This document shows, piece by piece, positions 1-6,448 of a stretch of DNA of 13,356 nucleotides. The notes beneath the pieces are model-generated. The model had not been told where the DNA came from and searched no databases. It worked only from the letters and a program-made list of their open reading frames with translations. Position 1 is the stretch's first letter, and each line of letters opens with the position of its first letter. The stretch is from assembly GCA_001790645.1 (NCBI GenBank), contig MGDB01000153.1:5385-18740 (forward strand), read 5' to 3'. This DNA is from Candidatus Schekmanbacteria bacterium GWA2_38_11. Its GTDB lineage: Bacteria > Schekmanbacteria > GWA2-38-11. A program made the position numbers and the translations under genes.

Positions 1-7
1 TATATTT

Positions 8-29
8 GGCGGGACAAGAATGTCCCGCC
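8..29. repeat. Perfect GC-rich hairpin (9-bp stem, AGAA loop)
   Basis: The arms GGCGGGACA (8-16) and TGTCCCGCC (21-29) pair perfectly around AGAA. The hairpin lies about 110 nt downstream of the end of the minus-strand moaD gene. On the minus strand it is followed by AAATATA rather than a T run, so it is not a canonical intrinsic terminator. A dispersed palindromic repeat or a transcript-end stabiliser is equally possible. Confidence 0.5.
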
Positions 30-67
30 TATCGTAGCCCTAAAATAAGAAAGCTAAGACCTCCAAA

Positions 68-97
68 CAATGACACCCAATCAACCCTTTTTCAACA
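68..97. repeat. Remnant of the ATTGCGAGC-type repeat end
   Basis: This 30-nt stretch matches 9027-9056 at 26 of 30 positions: an identical 14-nt CAATGACACCCAAT followed by a similar tail ending TTTCAACA. It therefore looks like one end of the repeat that is more complete at 8907-9067. The other arm, with GTCATTGCGAG, is missing here. No gene is visible in 1-139. Confidence 0.55.
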
Positions 98-139
98 CCC
101 TCTGAAGGTCTGTTTATAGAACAATCTGCTATATACAAT

Positions 140-385
140 TCATCCTCCGCTTACAGGAGGGATCAAAGCTATTTCATCCCCTTCTTTTAAAAATTCATCC
201 TTCTTTGCATATTCTCTGTTTATTGAGATAGCAAGAGAACTTTTAAAGCTTCCTATTGGTTCATATTCTTTTTTGAGCCTATTCATTAAATCCGAAAGCC
301 TCGAATCTTTTGGAAGCTCAAGTTCAAGCTCACCAGTGCCCATCCTTTCCCGCACAACGGCAAATAATTTTACTTTTACTTTCAA
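140..385 (-). CDS. moaD: MoaD/ThiS-type ubiquitin-like sulfur carrier protein
   Basis: An 81-residue beta-grasp protein ending in VSGG. In the MoaD family the C-terminal glycine pair is adenylated and thiocarboxylated so the protein can donate sulfur, normally to molybdopterin with MoaE. Family-like features are the N-terminal strand KVKLFAVVRE, the acidic LELELP segment and GDEIALIPPVSGG. The start is TTG at 385-383, since no ATG lies near the N-terminus; a GGGAG lies 8 nt upstream. The start overlaps the TGA stop of the upstream glycosyltransferase by 4 nt, which suggests translational coupling. No MoaE or other molybdenum cofactor gene is visible, so the partner could lie past the left edge. 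A ThiS-like or other sulfur-carrier role cannot be excluded. Confidence 0.8.
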   Translation of the reverse strand: MKVKVKLFAVVRERMGTGELELELPKDSRLSDLMNRLKKEYEPIGSFKSSLAISINREYAKKDEFLKEGDEIALIPPVSGG

Positions 386-1551
386 GTCTCTTTCTCCCTT
401 AAAACCTTATAGTAGAGCATCAAGGTTTTTTCCACCATTATTTCGTTTGTAAAATTTTCTAAAAACCTTTTATATGCACAATTTCCAAATTCCCTTGCTC
501 TATCAGGGTTCCTAATAAGTTTTAAAATTGCTTCAGCCATTAGATGTGGCTCTCTTGAAGGTACTAAAAAGCCACTCTTACCTTCTTCTATCAATTCCGG
601 CAGGATTCCAACCTTTGTCGCAACACAAGGCTTTGCCATTGCAATTGCTTCAAGGGTAGCCCTGCTCGACCCTTCTGATCCGACTGAGGAAAGGACAAAA
701 ATATCAATGGCAGCTAAAATATTCTCTATATTATCCTTAAATCCTGTAAATATTATTTTATCTTCAATCCCCATATCCATTATTATTCTCTTCAGTTTAT
801 CCATATCTTCGTCTTTAAATTTTTTATCCCTCCATCCAGCAATTATAACTTTGACATTATGTGCTTCCCTTACTACTTCTCCAATTGATTGAAGGAAAAA
901 GTTATGCCCCTTAATTGTATCCAATCTTGCAATATTCCCGATTAAAATCTCATCATCCTTTATATTAAATTCTTTTCTTACCACCTTCCCATCAACCTGG
1001 GGATGAAACCTTTTGCAATCCACTCCATCATATATAGTCTCTATCTTTTTTTTATCATAACCGTTCTTGTCAAAATAGTTTTCCCTTATAATACTTGAGA
1101 CAGCTATAACCCTATCTGTGGAGTTAAAAAGATAAGTATTTAACAGGTTTTTTTTTACAGGCACCGGGATATGCCTTGTCCTTATAAAAGCAGGTTTTTT
1201 CCTTACTAAGGCTCGAGCTAACGCACCTATCCAGTATTCAGGAGAACAGTGGGTATGAAGGATGTCTATATCATTCTTTTCTATCAAATCTTTTATCGTT
1301 AGCACATCATTTATATATTGCTTAAAAAATTTTATATTAGGTTTAAATTTGTTGCTCATAACAACTGAAGTAACAGTAGGGACTCCAATTGAAGTTAGAA
1401 GTTCAAAACCAAAACTGTTCCTGTTACATACACAAATCACATTATGACCTCTTTCATAAAGCTTTTTGGAAAGAAATGCTGCTGAAGCACCGGAACCACC
1501 TCTGTGCGTTATTCCTACAACCTGTAATATGTTTAATCTTTTTTTATTCAC
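382..1551 (-). CDS. Glycosyltransferase family 4 (GT-B fold), first of three
   Basis: A 389-residue cytosolic GT-B enzyme expected to move a sugar from an activated nucleotide donor to a lipid-linked or surface glycan acceptor. The N-terminal domain opens with a strand and glycine loop (LNILQVVGITHRGGSG) and carries the HTHCSPEYW and TRHIPVP segments. The C-terminal GT4 domain begins near GNIARLDTIKGH and carries the EX7E donor-site motif as EGSSRATLE, followed by AMAKPCVATKVGILPELIEEG. The start is GTG at 1551, with a GGGGA 8 nt upstream. It is the third gene of a minus-strand series, 69 nt after its paralogue, and overlaps moaD. Its N-terminus resembles the neighbour at 1621-2769, suggesting tandem duplication. 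Donor and acceptor cannot be read from sequence. Confidence 0.88.
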   Translation of the reverse strand: MNKKRLNILQVVGITHRGGSGASAAFLSKKLYERGHNVICVCNRNSFGFELLTSIGVPTVTSVVMSNKFKPNIKFFKQYINDVLTIKDLIEKNDIDILHTHCSPEYWIGALARALVRKKPAFIRTRHIPVPVKKNLLNTYLFNSTDRVIAVSSIIRENYFDKNGYDKKKIETIYDGVDCKRFHPQVDGKVVRKEFNIKDDEILIGNIARLDTIKGHNFFLQSIGEVVREAHNVKVIIAGWRDKKFKDEDMDKLKRIIMDMGIEDKIIFTGFKDNIENILAAIDIFVLSSVGSEGSSRATLEAIAMAKPCVATKVGILPELIEEGKSGFLVPSREPHLMAEAILKLIRNPDRAREFGNCAYKRFLENFTNEIMVEKTLMLYYKVLREKET

Positions 1552-1620
1552 AGGATTTTTCCCCTTTATTGAATCAGAGTGGTCATCTTCAATTTTGCCT
1601 GCAAATTGTATAAGTCAACT

Positions 1621-2769
1621 TCATTTGTCTGTTTTTGTTTTTTTCTTTTCAAGTTCTTCAAAGTAGAGTTCTTCAGTAAGAGCAACCATCCTTTCCTTTG
1701 TGAACTCTTCTTCTATCATTTTTCTTCCAGCTTCTCCAAATCTTTTTCTTAATGAGCTATCTTCTATAAGTTCGATAAGTCTTTTTGCAAGCTCATCACT
1801 ATCTCCTGGTTCAAAAAGAAAGCCGGTTTTGCCATGCCTGACAGAGGTATTAATACCTCCAAGGTTTGATGATACTACGGGTTTTTTCATTGCAAATGCC
1901 TCGAGTATTGCTGTCCCAAGTGACTCCCCGGCAACCGGAGTAAGAACAAAGATGTCCAGAGCAGCCAGAAACTTTGGTATATCTGTTCTGAATCCGGCAA
2001 AGATAACTGAGTTTGTTATATTCATTTGGATTGCCTTTTTTTTAATGTTTTCCTCTTCAGGGCCTTCACCTGCAAGAATAAACTTTGCATCAGGCCTTTT
2101 TGAAATCACAGCTTTCGCTGCAGAGAGAAGTACTTCATGCCCCTTCTCCCGTGCAAATCTACCAACCATCCCTATAAGCGGAGTATCCATCCCTATACTG
2201 AATTCTTCTCTTATTTCTGTGCCGTTCTCCATAGCTGAGAACTTTTCTATTTCTACACTGCTTGGAATTATTTTTATTGAGTTATAAGGAACGAGTTTAT
2301 TTTCTTCAAAGATCTTTACTACTCCATTTGATACAGCAATCACTCTATCAATCATTTTTCTGTAAAGCAGTCTGTTGAAGAGGTGTGTAGATATGGGGAA
2401 AATGTTGTGTCTTGTCCTTATTACTACCGGCTTTCTGTGAGAGAAAATTGCGGCTGTAGCCGCAATCCATGTGTCCTGAGAGCCATGCGTGTGGACAATA
2501 TCAATCTCATTAACTTCTATAAGGTTTCTCACTTTAAGTACTTCGTCGATTTTGTTCAACAGAGAAAATTTCCTTGAGAACTCAAGATCATTATAGGTAG
2601 GTATCCCCTTTGCTTTTGCCCTCTGTACAAGGGTACTATTTCTTGGTGCTGCAATAATCACAAAATGTCCCCTGTCAATGAGGCCTTCGGATTTCATCAG
2701 TATCCTGTTCGGCTGTCCTCCCCAGCCACCTCTGTGATTATTGGTCTGGAGTATTCGTAGATTTCTCAT
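1621..2769 (-). CDS. Glycosyltransferase family 4 (GT-B fold), second of three
   Basis: A 382-residue GT4-type enzyme. Visible elements are the N-terminal LRILQTNNHRGGWGG loop, HTHGSQDTW, IRTRHNIFP, the inter-domain VGRFAREKGHEVLL stretch, and an EX7E motif as ESLGTAILE followed by AFAMKKPVVSSNLGG. It shares RGG, HTH-x-S and TRH blocks with the next gene (382-1551), which suggests the two are paralogues. The start is ATG at 2769, only 6 nt after the stop of the third glycosyltransferase; an AAGG that overlaps that stop serves as ribosome binding site. The lysine-rich C-terminus (EKKKTKTDK) shows no membrane segment. It probably acts on the cytoplasmic face in lipopolysaccharide-core-like or exopolysaccharide synthesis; this is inferred from context. 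Confidence 0.88.
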   Translation of the reverse strand: MRNLRILQTNNHRGGWGGQPNRILMKSEGLIDRGHFVIIAAPRNSTLVQRAKAKGIPTYNDLEFSRKFSLLNKIDEVLKVRNLIEVNEIDIVHTHGSQDTWIAATAAIFSHRKPVVIRTRHNIFPISTHLFNRLLYRKMIDRVIAVSNGVVKIFEENKLVPYNSIKIIPSSVEIEKFSAMENGTEIREEFSIGMDTPLIGMVGRFAREKGHEVLLSAAKAVISKRPDAKFILAGEGPEEENIKKKAIQMNITNSVIFAGFRTDIPKFLAALDIFVLTPVAGESLGTAILEAFAMKKPVVSSNLGGINTSVRHGKTGFLFEPGDSDELAKRLIELIEDSSLRKRFGEAGRKMIEEEFTKERMVALTEELYFEELEKKKTKTDK

Positions 2770-2775
2770 GTTACC

Positions 2776-3924
2776 TTATTTTGTTTGATTTTTAGTTTTC
2801 AACAAACCCAAATATATTTTCTCAATTTCCCTGACATTTTTTTCAATTGTAAAGTTTTCAATTACTCTCATATATCCCTTTTCTCCCATTGTAAATCTTC
2901 TTTTTTCATCCAACATTAATCTCTCAATTGCCTCTGTTAATTTTTGCTGATCGCCTGAAAGAAAAAGTTCTCCTGTAATACCGTCAGCAACTACTTCCGG
3001 AACTCCCCCTGTATCAGATGCTATTACAGGTTTTTTCATTGCCATTGCTTCAATAATGCTCCTTCCGAAACCCTCATTGGAGCTTGGCAGGGATGAAAAA
3101 ACTGCAAGGTCAAGGGCTGCCGTTATTTCAGGAATGTCTTTCCTATGCCCGGTAAAGATCGCTTTTTTATTAAGCTTTAAGGTATTGCAGTATTTTCTTA
3201 ACCCCAAATAATACCCTCTCTCTCTCATAGAGCTTTCACCCACAATTATTAGTTTTATATTCTCATATTTCCCGGCTAAAGACGCAAAAGAGTTTATGAG
3301 CAGTTTCTGCCCCTTGGTCCTGTCCACCCTGCCAACCACCCCTATAAGAAAATCCTTCTCATCTATATTAAACTCCCTCCTTATTCCCCCACCATTAACT
3401 GAATCATTAAACCTTTTAATGTCCACCCCGTTATAAATAGTAATAGCCCTTTCACCTTCCTGCCTGCCAATGCATCTCTTTATTTCATCTGAAACACAGA
3501 TTATTATGTCTGCCCGGGGTAAAAAATATTTTTTTACTTTATCCTTTGTAAATGTATTTCTCAAATGGCATACTGAGGGAATTTTTCTCAAATTTGCAGG
3601 TACAACTCCGTAAGGATTGTCCCATAAGGTGTTGGAATGGACCAAATCAATTCTTTTTTTGCGGATTAGTTTCTGAATTAAAAAAATTGATACCGGAATC
3701 CTTAAAAAAGATTTTGCCTTTCTCCACATCCCCATTTTAATGATCTCAGTATCAATATTCAGTTTCTTCAGCTCACGGGTAAATTCACTTTTTTTTGAAG
3801 TAAGGACAACAGGGTTAAATCTCTCCTTATCAAGCCCCTTCAAGAGGCCAAGAAGGCTTTCAATTGACCCGCCCAACCGGTCTACACCCTGGATATATAG
3901 AATGTTAAAAGGTTTATGTGACAT
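2776..3924 (-). CDS. Glycosyltransferase family 4 (GT-B fold), third of three and first transcribed
   Basis: A 382-residue GT4-type enzyme and the first gene of the minus-strand series. It shows the N-terminal NILYIQGVDRLGGS loop, HSNTLWDNPYG, CHLRNTF, YNGVDIKRF, the VGVVGRVDRTKGQ domain junction, and an EX7E motif as EGFGRSIIE followed by AMAMKKPVIASDTGGVPEVV. Its N-terminal half differs from the two downstream paralogues, so it probably uses another acceptor. The start is ATG at 3924. I see no convincing Shine-Dalgarno in the A-rich leader, and repeat debris begins only about 43 nt upstream, so the operon promoter may lie in or have been changed by that debris. Donor and acceptor are unknown. 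Confidence 0.87.
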   Translation of the reverse strand: MSHKPFNILYIQGVDRLGGSIESLLGLLKGLDKERFNPVVLTSKKSEFTRELKKLNIDTEIIKMGMWRKAKSFLRIPVSIFLIQKLIRKKRIDLVHSNTLWDNPYGVVPANLRKIPSVCHLRNTFTKDKVKKYFLPRADIIICVSDEIKRCIGRQEGERAITIYNGVDIKRFNDSVNGGGIRREFNIDEKDFLIGVVGRVDRTKGQKLLINSFASLAGKYENIKLIIVGESSMRERGYYLGLRKYCNTLKLNKKAIFTGHRKDIPEITAALDLAVFSSLPSSNEGFGRSIIEAMAMKKPVIASDTGGVPEVVADGITGELFLSGDQQKLTEAIERLMLDEKRRFTMGEKGYMRVIENFTIEKNVREIEKIYLGLLKTKNQTK

Positions 3925-3967
3925 AAACTTTTTTCTGAAAATAATTTCTCTTTTTGAAAATGCGGGG

Positions 3968-4231
3968 TTAGAAAATCCCTCCTTTATCTGCCTGCCGGCA
4001 GGCAGGTCGATAAGCGGGACACAAAGAGCCGTCTTGAATCTGATAAACTCTATGCTGCTTCTCCTTGCAAAAATGACTATAGGTTAATATATGCCCTTGC
4101 GAGCATATATAGCAATCTTTTTGAGCATTATAATGAAGTGGTATCCTTTGTCTTATATCTTTTATCTTTTTCATTCTTATAGCATATTTCGCCAGCTTTT
4201 TAGTATAATTATTTTCTAAATCCTCTCTCAC
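3968..4231 (-). pseudogene. Truncated transposase remnant (IS1182/DDE-type, tentative)
   Basis: The minus frame encodes an 87-residue stretch containing LHYNAQKDCYICSQGHILTY and a following SLCPAY. This pattern, Tyr-x-Cys-x2-x-Gly-x-x-Leu followed by further cysteines, resembles the zinc-ribbon-like insert of IS1182/DDE_Tnp_1 transposases. Both flanks are broken. An in-frame TAA at 4243-4241 and a hairpin at 4236-4278 cut the N-terminal side. A perfect 18-bp palindrome (3988-4005) replaces the sequence just after the cysteine motif, giving RPACRQAD before a stop. No DDE catalytic core remains. Family assignment is from motif memory only. It is not likely to be a functional gene, and the GTG start is arbitrary. 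Confidence 0.5.
3988..4005. repeat. 18-bp perfect palindrome CTGCCTGCCGGCAGGCAG
   Basis: The sequence CTGCCTGCCGGCAGGCAG equals its own reverse complement. It is far more GC-rich than its surroundings and sits inside the transposase remnant. A degenerate relative (CCTGTCTGCCGACAGGCAGG) occurs at 4347-4366 inside the MITE-like element, so the motif is present twice within 400 nt. It looks like a mobile or expandable palindromic repeat. Confidence 0.7.
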
Positions 4232-4235
4232 GCTC

Positions 4236-4278
4236 TTTGATTATGACACATCCTCTATGAGGTTGTGTCATAATCAAA
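4236..4278. repeat. Long hairpin: 20-bp arms, 3-nt loop
   Basis: Left arm 4236-4255 and right arm 4259-4278 are complementary at 19 of 20 positions (one mismatch), with loop TAT. The arms begin TTTGATTATGACACA. A related GATTGCGACACA occurs at 4392-4403. The A-rich 3' side is not a U run, so a terminator on the plus strand is unlikely; on the minus strand the sequence after the hairpin is AGAGCG. It directly abuts the truncated transposase, which suggests fused element ends or a small palindromic mobile element. Confidence 0.65.
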
Positions 4279-4282
4279 AAAA

Positions 4283-4382
4283 TGGTAGCCGCAGCCTTCA
4301 GGCTGCGAAAAAATTACAATAATTTTAAATAGTTATACGCTGGCTACCTGTCTGCCGACAGGCAGGAAGCCTGCAACTACCA
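4283..4382. mobile_element. MITE-like element of about 100 bp with imperfect terminal inverted repeats
   Basis: The left end TGGTAGCCGCAGCCTTC and the inverted right end TGGTAGTTGCAGGCTTC match at 14 of 17 positions. Each end also has internal dyad symmetry: GCAGCC-TTCA-GGCTGC on the left, and CCTGTCTGCCGACAGGCAGG on the right. The core is AT-rich and non-coding. Runs of A flank both ends and could be a target duplication, but such runs are too simple to be sure. No transposase is encoded. Confidence 0.55.
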
Positions 4383-4390
4383 AAAAATAG

Positions 4391-4430
4391 GATTGCGACA
4401 CAGCTTGTGTGGGAGAGGGACAGGGTGAGG
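4391..4430. repeat. Possible further dispersed repeat fragment
   Basis: GATTGCGACACA (4392-4403) continues into ACACA-GCT-TGTGT dyad symmetry and then a purine-rich GGGAGAGGGACAGGGTGAGG. The reverse complement, CCTCACCCTGTCCCTCTCCC, resembles a boilerplate intergenic repeat of many uncultivated bacterial genomes. That resemblance is from memory. No gene is seen here. Confidence 0.3.
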
Positions 4431-4470
4431 AGTAAAATTTTCATAAGAAATAAGCTTAACAAAATACCTC

Positions 4471-4498
4471 TTGACATTTTGTCTTTTTATGTTAATTT
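4471..4498 (+). promoter_or_regulatory. Possible promoter for the histidine phosphatase
   Basis: A perfect -35 hexamer TTGACA (4471-4476) is followed after 16 nt by TAATTT (4493-4498), a weak -10. It would give a transcript with about 85 nt of leader, including the hairpin at 4538-4558. The poor -10 keeps this tentative. Confidence 0.3.
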
Positions 4499-4537
4499 TA
4501 CATTGTTAAATTTAAAAACTTTTGAAGAAAAATATAA

Positions 4538-4558
4538 GGCGAGCTTAAACAGCTCGCC
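4538..4558. promoter_or_regulatory. GC-rich hairpin in the phosphatase leader
   Basis: GGCGAGCT (4538-4545) and AGCTCGCC (4551-4558) form a perfect 8-bp stem with loop TAAAC, in otherwise AT-rich DNA. On the minus strand it is followed by TTATATTTTTC, so it could act as an intrinsic terminator in that direction. On the plus strand it lies 32 nt before the TTG start and is followed by AAAAATTTT, which makes a leader attenuator or stabilising stem possible. Confidence 0.4.
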
Positions 4559-4590
4559 AAAAATTTTCTATCCAACAGGTATAGTCTTCA

Positions 4591-5220
4591 TTGCAAAAGC
4601 TGACATTAATCAGGCATGGGGAATCCGTACTTAATTCCCAGAAAAGGATCCAGGGAAATTTTGATTCAAGCTTAACCCGCAGAGGAAAATCGCAAACTGA
4701 ACTTCTCAGCCAGAGGATAAAACAAAATAGTGAAACCTTTGATTTTATCTTTTCAAGCCCTTTAAAGCGAGCTTCTGAGACTGCGGATATAATCTCAAAC
4801 TATCTGGGGCTGCCTGTGAAAATTATTAATGGGCTTAAGGAAATTAACCTTGGTGACTGGGAGGGAAAATTAATAGAAGAGGTGAGGGGGTCAGAACCTC
4901 GCTTATTCAGCGATTTTATTTCAAAACCGGCACAGTGCTTAATTCCTTCAGGTGAAGATCCAGTAGATTTTCAGAAAAGGGTAGTAACTTCTATAAAGGA
5001 TATACTGGAAAACCACAGAATGAAAAACATCTTAATCGTATCACATGCCGGAGCGATAAGTGCTTTTCTCTGTCATCTGCTTAATTTAAACTTAAATTGT
5101 ATGTGGAATATGAACAGTGAAAATACTTCTATAACTCAAATTATCTTTAATAATAATTCGTTAAGAGTTACCCTATTCAATGATATTTATCATCTTAATG
5201 GAGGGAAATGGATAAATTAA
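4591..5220 (+). CDS. Histidine phosphatase (phosphoglycerate mutase-like) family protein
   Basis: A 209-residue protein of the branch 1 histidine phosphatase superfamily, which transfers phosphate through a phospho-histidine intermediate. The catalytic LIRHGES motif puts the nucleophile at His9, beside Arg8. FSSPLKRASETA supplies Arg60, LKEINLGDWEG the general acid region (Glu84), and IVSHAGAI the second histidine, His152. The start must be TTG at 4591: an in-frame TAG lies at 4582-4584, and no other start precedes the catalytic motif. An AGG about 10 nt upstream is a weak ribosome binding site. Members include alpha-ribazole phosphatase, phosphoglycerate mutases and phosphosugar phosphatases. 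Sequence alone does not choose, although galT downstream makes a sugar phosphate plausible. It lies alone between repeat-rich gaps. Confidence 0.88.
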   Translation: MQKLTLIRHGESVLNSQKRIQGNFDSSLTRRGKSQTELLSQRIKQNSETFDFIFSSPLKRASETADIISNYLGLPVKIINGLKEINLGDWEGKLIEEVRGSEPRLFSDFISKPAQCLIPSGEDPVDFQKRVVTSIKDILENHRMKNILIVSHAGAISAFLCHLLNLNLNCMWNMNSENTSITQIIFNNNSLRVTLFNDIYHLNGGKWIN

Positions 5221-5227
5221 TATTAAA

Positions 5228-5346
5228 TATCAAAACTCAAAGTTCAAAATTATCGTAACATTAAAAATCAAATATCAATGATAATTCCTTAATTTTGATT
5301 TTTGAATTTTAATTTTTACATTTATTTTATTTGGCATTTGAATTTT
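5228..5346. repeat. AT-rich imperfect inverted repeat (CAAAATTCAAA-type)
   Basis: The left half (to about 5286) is rich in ATCAAA and TTCAAAATT words. The right half (from about 5291) carries their complements, AATTTTGA, TTTTTGAATTTT and TTTGAATTTT. The halves form a loose dyad rather than a perfect stem. The segment is non-coding and supplies the upstream edge of the galT promoter region. Confidence 0.4.
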
Positions 5347-5366
5347 CAGTTATCTTTGCCAATAAT
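5338..5366 (+). promoter_or_regulatory. Possible galT promoter
   Basis: TTGAAT (5338-5343, 4 of 6 to the -35 consensus) is followed by a 17-nt spacer and AATAAT (5361-5366, 5 of 6 to the -10). It is placed sensibly, about 40 nt before the galT ATG, but the region is AT-rich enough for chance matches. Confidence 0.35.
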
Positions 5367-5372
5367 AAATAA

Positions 5373-5385
5373 TGATGAGTCATCA
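5373..5385. promoter_or_regulatory. 13-bp palindrome, possible operator before galT
   Basis: TGATGA-G-TCATCA is a perfect dyad placed just downstream of the candidate -10 and 23 nt before the galT start, overlapping the expected transcription start. That position suits a repressor site. No cognate regulator is identified. Confidence 0.35.
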
Positions 5386-5408
5386 AACCAATAATTTTGG
5401 AGGTTCTC

Positions 5409-6434
5409 ATGCCTGAATTAAGAAAAGACCCGATTGTAGGACGATGGATAATTATCTCCACTGAAAGAGCTAAAAGACCAACTGATTTTGTAGCAAAACC
5501 CGAGGCAAAAAGAGGAGGTTTCTGTCCCTTTTGCCCCGGAAACGAAGATAAAACCCCTCCGGAAATCATGGCATACAGGGACAATGGAACCCAGCCTAAT
5601 ACAACGGGATGGCGGATGAGGGTTGTCTCTAACAAATTCCCGGCTCTGATGACAGAAGGAGATCTCAATAGGGCAGGAGATGGCATATATGATAAAATGG
5701 GAGGTATAGGAGCTCATGAAGTCATCATTGAGACACCTGATCATGAACTGACCCTATCTACTATGCCTCTTTCAGGAGTTATAAATGTATTATATGCATA
5801 TAAAGAGAGGTTGATTGACCTTAAAAGGGATCAAAGGCTGAGATATGTAATGATCTTTAAAAACCATGGTGAAGCTGCTGGAGCCTCTCTTGAACATCCG
5901 CACTCTCAGCTCATTGCCCTTCCCATTGTCCCCAAAAGGGTACGGGAAGAACTCTTTGGTTCCAAGAATTATTTTGAGTACAAAGAGCGCTGTCTTTTCT
6001 GTGACATAATCAGGCAGGAAATTGAAAGGGAAATCAGGATGATTGAAGAAACAGATTATTTTATAGCCATTTCTCCTTTTGCACCCCGTTTCCCTTTTGA
6101 AACCTGGATAATGCCTAAGATCCATAAAGCAGCTTTTGAGAACCTGAGTGATAATGAACTTTCCTCCCTTGCCGTAATTTTACAGAACACTTTAAAAAGG
6201 ATTGATAAGATATTAAATTTTCCGGCTTATAACTTTGTTATTCACAGTGCGCCATTTCATGACAGCCAGAGTGAATCATACCATTACCATATTGAAATTA
6301 TGCCTAAATTGACCAAAGTTGCCGGTTTTGAATGGGGAACAGGGTTTTATATTAACCCAATGCCTCCTGAGCTTGCAGCAAAGTATTTGAGAGAAGAGGG
6401 TTTAGTAGCAGAAACACAACCATTAGCAATTTGA
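5409..6434 (+). CDS. galT: Galactose-1-phosphate uridylyltransferase
   Basis: A 341-residue enzyme of the GalT branch of the HIT superfamily; it exchanges UMP between UDP-glucose and galactose-1-phosphate in the Leloir pathway. The active site is seen as LEHPHSQLIALP, with His165 as the expected uridylylated nucleophile in HPHSQ (Escherichia coli has HPHGQ). FCPFCPGNE gives a Cys39/Cys42 metal-binding pair; a second CLFC pair (195/198) and the YHYHIEIMP block mark the second HIT half. I chose ATG 5409, not the TTG at 5397, because GGAGG (5399-5403) is correctly spaced for the ATG and would overlap the TTG. Some close relatives act on other sugar phosphates or nucleotides, so the substrate is not certain. 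The kinase gene follows after 14 nt. Confidence 0.9.
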   Translation: MPELRKDPIVGRWIIISTERAKRPTDFVAKPEAKRGGFCPFCPGNEDKTPPEIMAYRDNGTQPNTTGWRMRVVSNKFPALMTEGDLNRAGDGIYDKMGGIGAHEVIIETPDHELTLSTMPLSGVINVLYAYKERLIDLKRDQRLRYVMIFKNHGEAAGASLEHPHSQLIALPIVPKRVREELFGSKNYFEYKERCLFCDIIRQEIEREIRMIEETDYFIAISPFAPRFPFETWIMPKIHKAAFENLSDNELSSLAVILQNTLKRIDKILNFPAYNFVIHSAPFHDSQSESYHYHIEIMPKLTKVAGFEWGTGFYINPMPPELAAKYLREEGLVAETQPLAI

Positions 6435-6448
6435 TTCTCTGGTTTATT

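Noticed and set aside
1700..2287. 195-codon plus-strand frame opposite the second glycosyltransferase
   Set aside because: Ser/Phe/Ile-rich antisense shadow of a clear GT4 gene, with no ribosome site or motif.
3988..4005. Intrinsic terminator in the GT operon leader
   Set aside because: It is a perfect GC palindrome but with no loop and no T run, it lies upstream of the operon, and it recurs nearby in another repeat.
3740..4087. 115-codon plus frame across the glycosyltransferase start and repeat debris
   Set aside because: Antisense to a real gene, then through the palindrome; the CLPAGR segment is a translated repeat, not a protein motif.
4407..4634. 75-codon plus frame before the phosphatase
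   Set aside because: It runs through repeat debris and the leader hairpin, overlaps the phosphatase start in another frame and shows no protein motif.
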